NCBI RefSeq assembly: GCF_000972845.2
Contig: NC_040012.1
Span: 12,646,930-12,710,929 of the forward strand
DNA length: 64,000 nt
DNA from: Larimichthys crocea
Lineage: Eukaryota; Chordata; Actinopteri; Sciaenidae
Direction of reading: 5' to 3'
Below the pieces are notes generated by a model. The model was not told where the DNA came from. It ran no database searches and was given only the letters and a program-made list of their open reading frames with translations. The translations under genes were made by a program, and so were the position numbers. Shown here one piece after another: positions 40,661 to 53,417 of the stretch (its first letter is position 1; every line of letters starts with the position of its first letter).

Positions 40661-41371
40661 TTCTCTTAAGTTAAATTTTCATTTCTAAAAAGGGTTTGGA
40701 CACTTAAAAAAAAAAAAAAAGGCTCACCTTTCACATTTACTCTAAGTGTTGACATCACATTCCTGCCTCACGAAAGTATCTTGCTTAAAATGGCGGTCAG
40801 TGGAGTTGATAATAGATACAACAGGCGACCTGCAGAATGAGAAAGCCACAAGGCAATTAGGAGAGGTGCCAAAGAAGGCTTACTGCACTCCATTATGTGT
40901 GAGTGTGGTCCAAATTAAAATCTAATTTAAAGTAGCATCAAGATAAAAACAAAAGTGTTTCATTTCTTCAATTTGCACAACTATTCCGTTCCATTAGACA
41001 TGTAATTTCTGCTCATCAGACACTGGGTGGAATCGGTGCCCCAGAGGAGAGCTTTTTTCATTTAAAGTAATTAGTCCTGGAGAACATGGATGAGCAAGCA
41101 TGCAAGCATGTGTGCATTATTGTACACGTGGGCAAGAAGAGGAAGATAGGGAGAGGGAAAAAAAGACAGGGGAGGGAGCAGGGGCATTTCGATAAGAAGA
41201 CATTAATTATTTAGTGATAAGTATCGATTCCAATGTATTGAATTTTCTATTCTGAGAATTTTATTTAGCTGACCAGAGGCAAATGCTTTCCTCTATTTCT
41301 TGTTCTCCATTTATAATCTCTCACAGTTGACACCAACAAAGCCTTTAGATTAAGCTGTCTTTTCAGTAAGA

Positions 41372-41399
41372 ACACACACACACACACACACACACACAC
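41372..41399. repeat. (AC)n microsatellite
   Basis: Fourteen AC units. Confidence 0.95.
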
Positions 41400-44300
41400 C
41401 ACAATGTACTGGATTGTAGAGTCAAAGAAGTGAGATCCTGCTGTGATGACCTGACTACTGCCTACTCACTTACAAAGCTTATTAGACTGACTCACCATGT
41501 GGATGACCAAGCTCATGCCCATTTACCAGTATCCAGAGGCTATCCAGGCAGGGTGACCATGGTGGGTGGTGGTGAGCTGAGTTTCTTCTTTGTACTCAAC
41601 CCACCAGCCATGACTCTGATTGTAATGATTGTGCTTTACTCCATATGGGGTTTCACTGATCAGGCTTTGTGATCTAAACAGGAAGAAACAAGTTAAAAAC
41701 TACACTAAAGCTCATAACTAAAGAAAACTGTTGATCAGAGGCTGACAAAGTGCACAACAGTAAAGGCTTTCTGAAAATAGAAACACAACTACGGAGCTCT
41801 AAAATTGCCATTAATGTGATTCCATAAAGCGATGCACCTCCGCAGAACAGCCAGTGTCGATAGCCACACGGACATATCCACAAGAAATGTGGCTGCTCCA
41901 CATGCACATACAAAAGAATCAATACGATTGTTCCACACACTGTTTTTCTGTTTTCTTTGTTTGTGGAAGATTCTGGTAAGCGCAACTACTAGAAGGTTTT
42001 GCGTCATGATATCAACACAAACTGAACTCGCATCCAGGGCACAGCCAAACAGAGCCTGCAAGTTCTGGGTATTATTAAAAGGGATTTCAAAATCAGAATT
42101 ATTTTCATTCAGTTGTTAAACGTTTTCGCTGATGTTTGTTTGTCAGAATTATGAAAAAATCCATTAAATCTGAGGGCGGATAGACACTTCACTTTTGTTA
42201 ATATAACAGACAGGTCACTTCATTTTGTGACAGGAATGGGAGATTGCTCAAACTAACCAGCATGGTCACACTGAGCTACAACTTCCTGGCCAATTTACAA
42301 TAGAAAAATATCTCTCCTCTAAAACATTTTACTCTCATAGGGCAGTTTCAAATGTTCTGATGCTAGCAAGGCTACACACACAAAAACCAAAGAGTAAAAG
42401 AAAAAGATTCCCGCACACATTCCTTGATTCAAAAGGCAAAGAACATTCATTTTTCTCTCAAAGGTTGTATTTCTTCAAGATCAAACAGAACAAGGCATAA
42501 AAGGGCTACAGCATTTAATGAAACTGCAGGTGAAGAATTGTTGTTGTCACTGTTTAAAAATTCTTTCTTTTCTTACATCCCAGTTTTCTCCAACTTTGGC
42601 ATGTCCAATCCTCTATGCACCGCAAGAGTTGTCAGTGCTGTTGGGCAGAGCTACAGGCAGACATGTGGCACCTCTGTTACATGGTGTTGCCAGCCACCTC
42701 TTTTCACCTGCTGGCGATAACACATGAGAGGCTCGCACTATCTCCCATGGGTCCACTACCCACTGGTGCAGCCACCCGGACCAAGTACAGCAACGAAAAA
42801 AAACAAAAAAAGACACCCAGCCAGGCTGCAAACACCATCAAATGTTTCCGTTGGAACACACAAGAAGCTGGAGGTACCGCCAGCAGGAATGTCATTTTTA
42901 ATTTAAATATTCCCACTGCGTACACATAATTACCAACAACTACATATCTGATAGTGAAGAAGCCAAACAAAGCGAATGTGACGACCCAGGATAAATAATC
43001 AAGAAATGAACGGATCATCAAATAATTTAAGACGATCTGCATCGTTCCTAGAGTGTGCTAGAGTAGGGAGTAGTGTGTTCGCTGGAACTGATGCACCGGA
43101 AAACAAGAAACATGTTCACTCTCTGTAACACTGATCACTGACTCCCATGTTAAGGAAAGCAGAGAGACTGGGACGATCAGCCACAGAGAAAAATGTGCTC
43201 AAATAACACACCCTGTCAGCGCAGCCTGCCCTGCCAGCTTGATTAAACTATATACATCAACAGGCCTGCACCCATGAGGCCCCGAGTAACAGAAGGGCAT
43301 GGCTCGATGGACTGGGTAAAGGGCGTACACTGCTGCCTTTTAGCATTACTTTTCACTGCAGGTTTGTGTCAGAAAAAATACAGACACAGGCAAGCACAAG
43401 TGGTAGGATCTCACGTTTTTTCTTTGGCATCAGAGCTGTGAGAGTGTACCAGCTGGTCTGTGAATGTTTTAGACCCACTGTGCTGCTGATGAATCTCTGC
43501 TCAGATGTCTTACCAGGAAGTGTTTTATCTACCGTGCCACACCTGCGGAACCAGATATTCTCAAAATTCATCTCCTTCTCACCCATGTTCAAGTTAAAGC
43601 GTATTCCCTGTAGAATCTCACATGATGCCTGAACCAGGCTGGGAGGCCTGACCCAGATATTGCATCCCAATGTCGCAAACAGCAGCCGGCAATATCAGTA
43701 AAGCTTGACATCTCTCTCACGCTAGAACACGGGTTCTTTATTTTCCTGTTTCTCCTTACCCACCACCACCGCCCCCAACCCCTTTACCTCTTTTAGAAAA
43801 GTGTAGAGCCACAGGGAAAGCTCCCCAGAGGAATAAGAATGAGAAGTTTGTTAAAAGAGTTAGTGCGTCTGAAGAAAAATGTGCAAGCGTGCACTAAACA
43901 CTGAGGCAGTGGATATATTGCTCCAGTTGTTCAGCAAATTTGTTTTGTTTTTTTTACAGTGTATAATTATGGTAATTATAGTAATGTTCTGGAAAACCAT
44001 TGGGAGAACAACAGTGTTCATTTAGATCAATGGCAATGCTTTAAAGAGTTTTAGTCTCCTAGGTAAAAATTAGCGGCTCTAGTGTTCCTCTATAAACGGA
44101 ATAAACAACGTTTTACTCTAGACACAGTTTACATGAAATAAACATAGAATATGAAATGTGCGCTTTTTGGGTGTGAGCAGTTGAAAGTGCCACCTTTGGG
44201 TCTGTGAACTTAAATGACCAGTTCTCGCTGACATATTCTTGTCAAGTTAGAACTATATGGTGAGTGACCTTCACTAAAACTGCACTATCAGGAACCTTCT

Positions 44301-44827
44301 TGTCCTTGTGACCAACTCCACAATGACAGGAGACAGATACTGTGAAGTAAGCACTAGTAAATCCAGCCGGACCACTCAGAATGAGAAATGCTATGGGTAA
44401 GAATGGGCTAATTTATCAGCATTAAGTCAAATAAGGAAGAGATAGAGAGAAGTGGTAGAAGTGGAGGGTTGGGGTGAGTGTGGTGTGTGTGTGTGGGTTG
44501 CGTACACACCAATTGGACTGAAGCAGTTAAAAGAGACATCAATAGATAATGATTTCAACTGTCCCTTCATCTTCACTAAGTGTACGGCGGCTTGTGGTAC
44601 CCCAAAGGGCTCTTCAGATTCTTCAAAAGGAGACGACAGAAAAAAAATGACTCTGAATGACATTTAAGTGGAAAACATATGCTTCTTTAAGTTCCTCTCT
44701 ACTTCTTCTAACTTTATCGAAAATTCAAGCAATCAATGGTTTTACATGTCACGCTAACACAGATGTGTTGGCTCTTTCTCTTTCTCTTATGCATGCACGC
44801 ACAGATAAATAAAAACGTATGCTTATA
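41400..44827. other. No gene seen
   Basis: Several 70-110 codon open frames on both strands (42704-43042 -, 43353-43670 -, 43366-43632 +) lack recognisable domains. The 42704-43042 frame is hydrophobic (YLSWVVTFALFGFF and following residues) but T-rich DNA alone can produce this. Confidence 0.4.
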
Positions 44828-44882
44828 CTCTCTCTCTCTCTCTCTCTTTCTCTTTCTCTCAATCACACACACACACACACAC
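44828..44882. repeat. Compound (CT)n-(CA)n microsatellite
   Basis: CT-rich tract 44828-44860 followed by CA repeats 44863-44882. Confidence 0.9.
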
Positions 44883-47800
44883 TTCTGCTTCTCCACCAGA
44901 GCAAAGAGGCCACCACTGATAGCGTCCGTGACAGATTCGTCAGTGGGTGGTGGGTGTGGGTAAGTTGATGTCGTTGTGTGTGGGTGGACATGATTTAGTA
45001 CACACTGAAGCTTACCGCAGTGAGACATGATGGCACTGCTGGTGGTTGAATTCAAATTGTCAGCGCAAAATTGTACTTCTTCGTCCTCAACTAGTCCTTA
45101 TTCTCTGCTTTTGGTGTGCTATTATTCAGTACCATGCAGGTATTTGTGAGCTTCTTCTATCTTTCTAAGGTTTATAAATCTCTCCTTGTGCAGAGGCTTT
45201 AATACTTGTAGAAAAAAAACAAAAATGGAACAAAAATGCTTTCTTGATAACACATTGGCAGCTGTTCGGTGATCAGGACAAGGAAAAAAAAACCTCCACA
45301 AGTTTTCCTAGACTGCCTCAGGCCAATATAGCAACTGTGCACAGAGGACATCTCATAATCTACGTGGAGAACAACAGTACAATGATTTTGGATTATGAAG
45401 TGTAATGGGTATCACTGCCTCTAGGGGTCACTAACAAGGCTTTACTTACAGTTGTGATTGTTAGATTTGTTTTGTCAGACTGTTGATTTTCATGGACACT
45501 GAAACTGTAATAAGACTTCTATTCATTATTGGTACATTTATGTTCTGTTTAATTCTTTATTTGGTTTCTCTCAATGTTTATTGTTTATAATGTAAAGCAC
45601 TTTGAATTGCAATGTTAATGGTGAAATTGCAGATGACGGTGCTGTCACAGAGGATAATGATACAGCTTTTACACAGCAGGTAACAACTGGGGCACAACAC
45701 ATAACCAACATTGTACATTAAAGAAATATTAATTGTTCATTTAATTGGCTGGTATTTCTGGTGCCGACTAGCAAGAGTAGAAACATTAGTCGAATAATTG
45801 TGAACATCCCTGGTAGAAAGCTCAATAATTGTGATGTGGTAGATTAATGAGGTGAATAAAGAGGGATTGATGCGGTGGAGGATGAAGGACAAGCAATAGG
45901 CATAACACTTATCAGTGTTCAGCTAATGTTACAGGGGAAATATGTGGCAGCAGGTAAAAATCATTCATCTGATTCATGTGGTGTTGACATAAAATGTGAC
46001 TGCATGGTCCATTTTTCTTTCTCTTAATGCCCTGAAATACATATATCTGTGTTTTAAATGTTATTGTGGTTGAGTTGTTTTAAAAAAATTAAATGCTATT
46101 AAACAGTCTATGTGTCTGATTATCATTAAAAAATTCAAAATATGTGTATATGATACGATACACGATGGTAATGGAATTTTTACAACCCTGTCTGTCGAAA
46201 CGACGAACAATGAAGAAGTCTAAATGCAACCTCTAAGTTACCATTCACAATATTAGGACAAACTGTCCCACATTTCGCATACACTGCCCATGAAGGCACA
46301 AGTGAAAAAGTAAAATGACTAAATAAAAATCACCAAAATTGGGTGGGTTTCATATGACAGCAGCAATATGTATGGCTGTGCTGTGATTAAAGGTCAACTC
46401 TCTCCTTTGTGTCTGTGATAGAGTTTGCTCTCGGCTCCAGCTGGGATTCCTGACACCATCATACCACAGTTTATTCCCCTGTTCAGGAGGGACAATCATC
46501 TTTCAACCCTGCAGTGCTTCTTGTAGTGAGGGCACAGAGAATAAATCACCGCTGCCAACCCCAGAGACATGGGAAGGCTGTTAACAAGTTCAAGAGAGGC
46601 CGGAGGACCTGTCCAGAGAGGGAGTCAAAGGTCAAAGCTTCATCGCAGGTTTAGTAGGTCAACTCTTGACCATGTAGGCTGGTATCTGCTAGGTCAATCT
46701 AACATACAATCAAAGTACTGTGTGAAGATTAGAAGCAATAATGGGATTAAAACAGTGTTTTGATGGCAGAAGCATCAGGTTTGTTTTTTTGATGAGATCA
46801 TTTCATTTTAATGAAATCGCAGCGATCAGTGGATACCTAGCAAGGTTGAAGTAAACCTGCACCAATTATTTTGCACCAAGTTCAACTTTTGTGATACACA
46901 ATTTCTTGCCTGTGACTGATAGTTATCCACCTTGACAGTGCCGATGAAGTTGTAGGGAATAGAGGCGAGAATAATGGGAGAAACTACAATGTTTATTAGC
47001 TGTGTTGGACCATCTGTTTTTATGTAACGCTTGTCTGCCAGAGAATAAACTTCTCCACCAAAGAGGAATGGTTTGCAGGCAGAAGTCGATAAGACAAGTA
47101 TGCCCTTTGCACTATGTGTACTGCTATAAAAGAAGCTTTCTAACTAGCTCACAGACTAGTTTCTCCATTTCAAACTCTATCTTGAATAAAATGACATACA
47201 TACAGTACAGTAAGTCCTGAGACGGACCAGTACAAACTGAATTTTTAAAAAAGTATAAGGAGCATTTGTGCCTAGCACCATCATGTTTTCCTAATGGCAA
47301 AGATGTTAGCAGTTACAGTTGCAGTTAACAATTTACAGCTATAGCTTTGCCTTCATTCGCTTTAGATATTTGTCGAACATTAAAATAGTTTTAACTAAAT
47401 GTTAGTAATACCATTGATAATGGCACCATTCTATCTGTCCCAGTAAGTTTTGACAGTGGGTCCTGAAACTGAAGCAGCTAAATATAATTCAGCCATCATC
47501 CATTTTATTATTTATATCTCTGCTTTTCCTGCTGTGACACGTTTAAACGTCTTTTGTGGGAAAGGGCCTTTTCATCCAGTAACTTTTTGTGTACTTAGTT
47601 TTTGATAAATGTTTACTTAGGGAAAATACACACAAACATATTCACATATTTTCATTTGTTTACACATAGGAAAAGCCTAAATTGATATGATAAAAATCTG
47701 TGTAGAGAGTGAAAATAAATGGCTTTGAGTGGAATAGAATTAAGTCCCCGCGTGGTTTAGGTTAGTCAGTGTTTTATTTCTTTGTTAGGGGAAATACTTT

Positions 47801-50215
47801 GTGTTGCCTCATTCAGATTCTTCAAATTATTGTAAAATGATAAACAGCGATAATACAGCACAAAAGCCATGTAATGGCTTTATTTAGAAAACCAGTGGAT
47901 TAGGGCTTCCAGCTCAATTTGACCATTAAATTCTGCCTTTAGACAATAGTTTAAAAGCTTTCACAGATAACAGCACATTTTCTCAGATATTCCGATGTTA
48001 GCAATTACCAAGGCCCACTTATATAAAAAAGCGGCACTCTCCAATTGCAGGCTAAACCATTTAGAGCCACTAGGCAGTTACAGTACAATCTTTGCCCAGC
48101 CATTTGTTATTAAAGTAAAGAAAAAACTTTCAGCAAAAGAAGACACTAAAAAGACAGTAATGAAAGTGTTTGTACTGATACATGCATCTTCCCTCTTGTC
48201 TAATACCTGGATTAACATTTTTTTTACATGGCATTTCCCCCCCTGCCTTTATCAGCATAAGACAGTCGGAGATAATTACATGTCATAGCCCTTCATTGCC
48301 TCTTCAAAACACTTCTTCAGCCACATCAATCAATATCAGTTATATTGAGACGGATAAATAATTTGCCTGTTTAGAAAATAGGAAGGGCTTCACGGCAGGT
48401 GAAAACTTAATTCATTCTACAGTGTTAATAAAAACGCAGTGGTATGTGGCAATATAAAATATATCTAGTCAGTAACTAGACTGCAGGCAGTTTTGAGGCA
48501 CCCAGACAGAATACTCAGTGTACTGAATTATGACTATCTCTATCTGTGTAGACAGCTATAGATAAGGATGTATGCCATAGAAACTCCACAGAATGATTAA
48601 ATGACTGAACAATAACAGAAGAATTTAATCAGTTTAAATGTATCCGGTCATACATATGTATCTGGTCTTTCTCCTACTTAACCTTTCACCGTCTGACCTG
48701 CTGTCTGTCTGGTATTTGTATGTCTGCCTCTGCTTCACTAACTCTGATTCCGAACACATGTCGTCTGATCCCACTAAAACATTTAGACTTATATAAGCAT
48801 GGGATGTTTTGATTAGTACTGACTAATTAATTCACGATCAACTTGTTATCTTGCAGTGTGTCTGAACCCGTCAAGGCAATTCAATCATCTTTACTCAAAA
48901 AGATATGTCAGTACAGTAGAAACACTGATTATAAACCTCAAAAACGCATTCTTATCACCTGATCCTGTTGATGAAGTGCAGCACGCTAATAAACAGTGAA
49001 ACAAACACAACATATTCAATATATTTTACATGCATCCTCTGTGTAGGAGATATAATTTTGGATGGATTTCTCAAAAATTCATTAAATTACATAGTGCAAG
49101 TCTGGATGTGGTTAACGGCTTCTCTTTTAAAACTACACCATATTAGATCAAACATAGCCCAGAGCCTTAGAATATTAGACATACTCATGTATACTGGCTG
49201 TGTGCGAGGCTCCTCTTTGAAGGTCGAGATCTCTTGTTTCAATTTCAATTTAACTGACCAGTTGCTTTGATGGGTGGCATTAATTTAAATATTGAAATAT
49301 TAATCAGTAAGAGCTAAAAATGGGATTCTTGTCTAGCACCAGTCAGGACCCACCTTTTTCTACATAAACGTCTTGTGGGTATTGAAAATGATGTTAATGG
49401 ATATGTCAAATGCCACTGATGGGTTAGAGCAAATCAAAACAAGAAGTCGGCCTACGTACACACAATGCAGCAGTAAGTTAATTAAGCGAAAGAAGGCAAT
49501 AAGTTCCAATTAACAGGAGATCATTTGGATCGCAGTGAATATGTTGCAAGATAACATTCTGGCACGGTTTTTCACTGCTCTGAACATCACTGTTGTATTA
49601 AGCTGCTCTCCTGCATTTACCTTGATCCTCTCTCCTCTGGCTTCTCTTACAACAAAGCAGTGCTGGAACAGCCTGAATGTTTTTTAATGTCTCTTTCTCT
49701 GTAACCGCTAGCAGCATAATGTATGAAAATCCTAGTGGTGCTTATGGTCACATGGTTTCTAAGATTCTGCAGGCACATCAAGCATCTGACAACATACGCC
49801 AACAAGTTTAAATCACTTAAAGTAGATCACATCTTGCCGATTTGAAACATTTAGTCAACTTGTAAATGAACCCGCCAAACCTGTCTGCATGCTTTATACT
49901 TGTAATTTATTTATAAGGAGCTGACTGACTGGTGGAGTGGTGCTATTTGTGTTGAGGACACTACAACAAACGTTAGCCTATTGCAACCACCTTCATTTCA
50001 AAGTCATTTTCATTGCTTGAGATGTTGAATTACCTCCATTCAAAGCTCCGTAAACACAAACACTTTCAATTGCCCATCATGATGCATTTACTATCCCATG
50101 TCTTGTCCTTGGATATGCTTATTTTCTGAAATGTATAAATGACGTATTGAATTTGCCTTGAGACTGAATGTGGATATCAAATGTGATCAAATTGCAATCA
50201 AGTACAACCCTGAGC

Positions 50216-50219
<4 letters not shown>
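44883..50219. other. Gene-poor sequence, no gene seen
   Basis: AT-rich, no supported coding region, no long repeat recognised. Confidence 0.45.

Positions 50220-50260
<41 letters not shown>
50220..50260. repeat. (AC)n microsatellite
   Basis: Twenty AC units without interruption. Confidence 0.95.
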
Positions 50261-50262
<2 letters not shown>

Positions 50263-51304
50263 TCATCTTCATTCAGAGCAGGTTTCAAATTATTCAACAG
50301 ATTTCAGAGAATGCTAAATAGGAGCAAGGCATCTGTGGTTATACAACATAAAATGAACACCAGATCCCTACAAATTATCCTTGTTTCTAATTATTCTCCA
50401 CAGAGCAAATCTTTAAACTAAAATGCATCTTGAAATCATTTTTTTTCTTTCTTTATATTGCCAGATAATAATCCTTTCAAATTTCTCTTTCCAGGCAAAT
50501 AAAAAGGCACATGTTGTGCAGAAACATGCATCAAGGTGTTGTGAACTCACTGTTGGCACAACGTTTATATGATTTAAAAATGAGATTCTTTAAAATTGAA
50601 GTTAGAAGCAGGCGCCCAGACATATTTATGTGATTTTAAGCAACAGGTGATGTGCCAAATCACCCGGTGAGTGAGGTCTCGGTCTACTACATTACTATGT
50701 TTAGAAATGTACAACAGATTGTGCAGATATTCAAGGCTTGTGAAAATCTGAGTAACAATGCACCCATGATCAAGAAGTGGAAAGCACAAGCAGTCAGCCA
50801 AAATCCCCTTCAGTCCAAGAACACATGCAGCCCTGGTATGGCAAAGCTATTAGTATAAACATTGATAATGACTTCTCACTGAGAAACAGGGGCCCACAAC
50901 GTGTTTTCCACAATAGCTACACCATCCAATTATCCACAGATGTTAACTTCACAGAATGCTGGTTCACCACATCTGTTTGTTGGTGGGAGATCTCATTATA
51001 ACAAGCCTGTTTTAAACCCCAGCATCAAGCACTGCTTGGCACATTTTATTGCAGCATGTTGAGCATTTACAACAAACATTCCTGACTGCTGTAAAAGTTT
51101 GCATGTTAGACTCGATGACTTCCAACAGTCAGTAAAATTCCCCTCATCGTTGCCGATTACAATCGACACTTTCCATGTCAACCTTTCCTCCATGATGTAT
51201 CACTCGACAGCGAAGTCACAAAGACACTTTTCGCTAAACAGTTCAGTTCTTGAAATAGAATATTTTTAAGATGAAGCTGAAATCCAACATTTTGTAAATA
51301 AACC

Positions 51305-51540
51305 AGGGCTGAAACTACATTTTATTATTGATTATTGCTATAGTTACTTGATTAATTCACTCCTTGTCGTGTCTCCAAATTGCTTGTTATTCAGTTGACA
51401 AGGATAAAAAACAGATCAAGCAACAAATCTTCACACTTGACAAGCTAGAACTACAGAATGTTTGGCAGTTTTGTCTGATGAATGACTTAAACAATTAATC
51501 AATTTCTAAAGTTGCTGCAAATTAATTTTCGACTGATCCA
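51305..51540. repeat. Teleost AGGGCTG(C/A)AACTA repeat, near full length
   Basis: Begins AGGGCTGAAACTAC, passes CAAATCTTCACACTTGACAA, then GCTAGAACTACAGAATGTTT and TGAATGACTTAAACAATTAA, and ends AATTAATTTTCGACTGATCC. This is the order of a very abundant fish repeat; the truncated copy at 18209 shares its start. Confidence 0.75.
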
Positions 51541-53110
51541 ACCAGTCATTTCTTTCTCCACATCAAACTGAAGAGACAGTATTAAGTACGACGATGCTAA
51601 TGCATTCTGGCATGTGTGAAGCTGTCATTTGTTTTTAAGCAGGTGAAAATGTGCAGCGGTTCTTCAGAGTCACTTACACGTTAATGAACAGCAAACCTGA
51701 ACAATGAGCTACAACTCTGCGGGTAGGTGCTAGAATAATTTTGTCTCATCACATTTGGTTATCATTTAAAGTATCACTGTACTCACTAGAGTAATAGGAC
51801 AAGACAGTGTATGTGATATAAACAGTAAGACATATAGACATATAGTACATGCTCATAGCAGTAAAGTGTTTATATTCATTGGTGCACTGCTGCAGAATTC
51901 TGAGCACTGCTGCAAGAAATTTCACACAACCATTAATATCAATGGGCTACTAATGATTTCCACACTGTGCGAGCATGATAACACACCACAGTTGGCTATC
52001 TCCCATGGTAAAATTCAGGAAGAAGTATTAAATGAGCAGCCTGGCTTGGGTGTCCTCTCCTTTCTTTAAGTGCAAACAGAAAACTCTCTGTTTTTTGCAT
52101 GCAGGGAAGTCATCAACAAGTGCCTGCACGTCCCTGAATCCTCATTCTTCGTAGTACATCTATGTAAAAGGTACTGCCTTTGTGTTCAGCATAAAGAACA
52201 TTACTTAGCAAATCAGACTCATGGTAGCCATGACAGGGTTAAATGCTGTTTGGAGTTTCTACAATGTTACACTCCAAAATCAGGTCTTTTGTTTTGTCAG
52301 TTATATTCTACTAGTGATTTTTCCATGCATATTACTACCTGTTTATTCAGTGTCAAGAATGTCAGGTACGAACTTAGACCATGTGATTCTTACACATTAC
52401 TTATACAAGTGCTAATGTGTTACAGAAAGTAAGACTAGTAGTGCAGGTGAGGGAGGAAAGAGAAATGAAAGAAGGACACTAGAGAGGGTCCATTGGCTGG
52501 TCATGAGAGAGTATACAGCAGCAAAAAGCATCGGCAGGATCAAGTTTGAGTGGAGATGCAGATATACAGAAACAAGCCTTGGTTGTACCACATCATGACC
52601 ATGCTATTCAACATGGCACTCAACCTGAATGAACCTCTACTAGAGAAAAATGTTTCAAGGAATGTTCTGTCGCTTGTGCCGTCAACACAAGATAGCACCA
52701 AAAAAAGGTGTGGGCAAGAGAGAGTTTATTGAAACTGGGTGTCAGCTTTATGGAGTTGACATCCCGGACTAGCACCTTAACACTCAAGTCCATCAGGCAA
52801 GTAAAAAAAAAAAAATGTCATTCCTCACAGACGCAAGGTAACATAAATGGCCTGTCAGCATAAAGCTGGTAGCCAACATATTGGACATATTGGCATGTGT
52901 TATTTTGTCCATAAACTAATTTAATATAAACTGTTTATATTGTGTTGCACCGTGTACAACAGATCTACCCATATGCATACAGTAAATATGTTAGCCATGT
53001 TAAGACATATTTACTTAAATATTTACCCACCCGAATCCAGCCTAATAAATCTGAATAATTATCTTACATGAATAAATACCTTTGCACAGTACAGCTAGAT
53101 TCCCCTCTTC
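51541..53110. other. No gene seen
   Basis: The open frame 52070-52432 (+, 120 codons) is Cys/Tyr-rich with no recognisable domain and is not supported as a gene. Confidence 0.4.
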
Positions 53111-53142
53111 CCATTTGTTGTTACCTTCCTAACAACAAATGG
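53111..53142. repeat. Perfect 13-bp inverted repeat with 6-nt loop
   Basis: CCATTTGTTGTTA (53111-53123) and TAACAACAAATGG (53130-53142) are exact reverse complements around CCTTCC. Confidence 0.9.
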
Positions 53143-53417
53143 TAATAATAATAGGGAGTGATGGCAATGGGGACGAAGGCACGGGAATGCCATTCTGGCA
53201 GAAATCCTTTTACGCTGCCCAAACAATTATATCGCCAAAGCACCAAAAGAATAGGTGGGAACAGGGCGGGACAGGAGGGGCTCAAGCTGGAGAGCAGTGA
53301 TAGGGGTCAGGCGTCATAGAGACAGCGACACTGTAGAGCCAGAATGTTTTTTCCCACACGTACCTCAGTGAATCATGGGTTTAATTCGACCAAACCAGAG
53401 TTAAAAACCTAACCACA

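Noticed and set aside
42704..43042. Hydrophobic 112-codon open frame on the - strand
   Set aside because: Suggests membrane segments but is not recognised, and T-rich DNA readily gives such frames. No adjoining exon found.
43353..43670. Overlapping open frames on both strands (105 and 88 codons)
   Set aside because: Neither has a recognisable domain or codon pattern; one must be a shadow and probably both are chance.
52070..52432. 120-codon Cys-rich open frame on the + strand
   Set aside because: No family resemblance, no signal peptide, no splice context.
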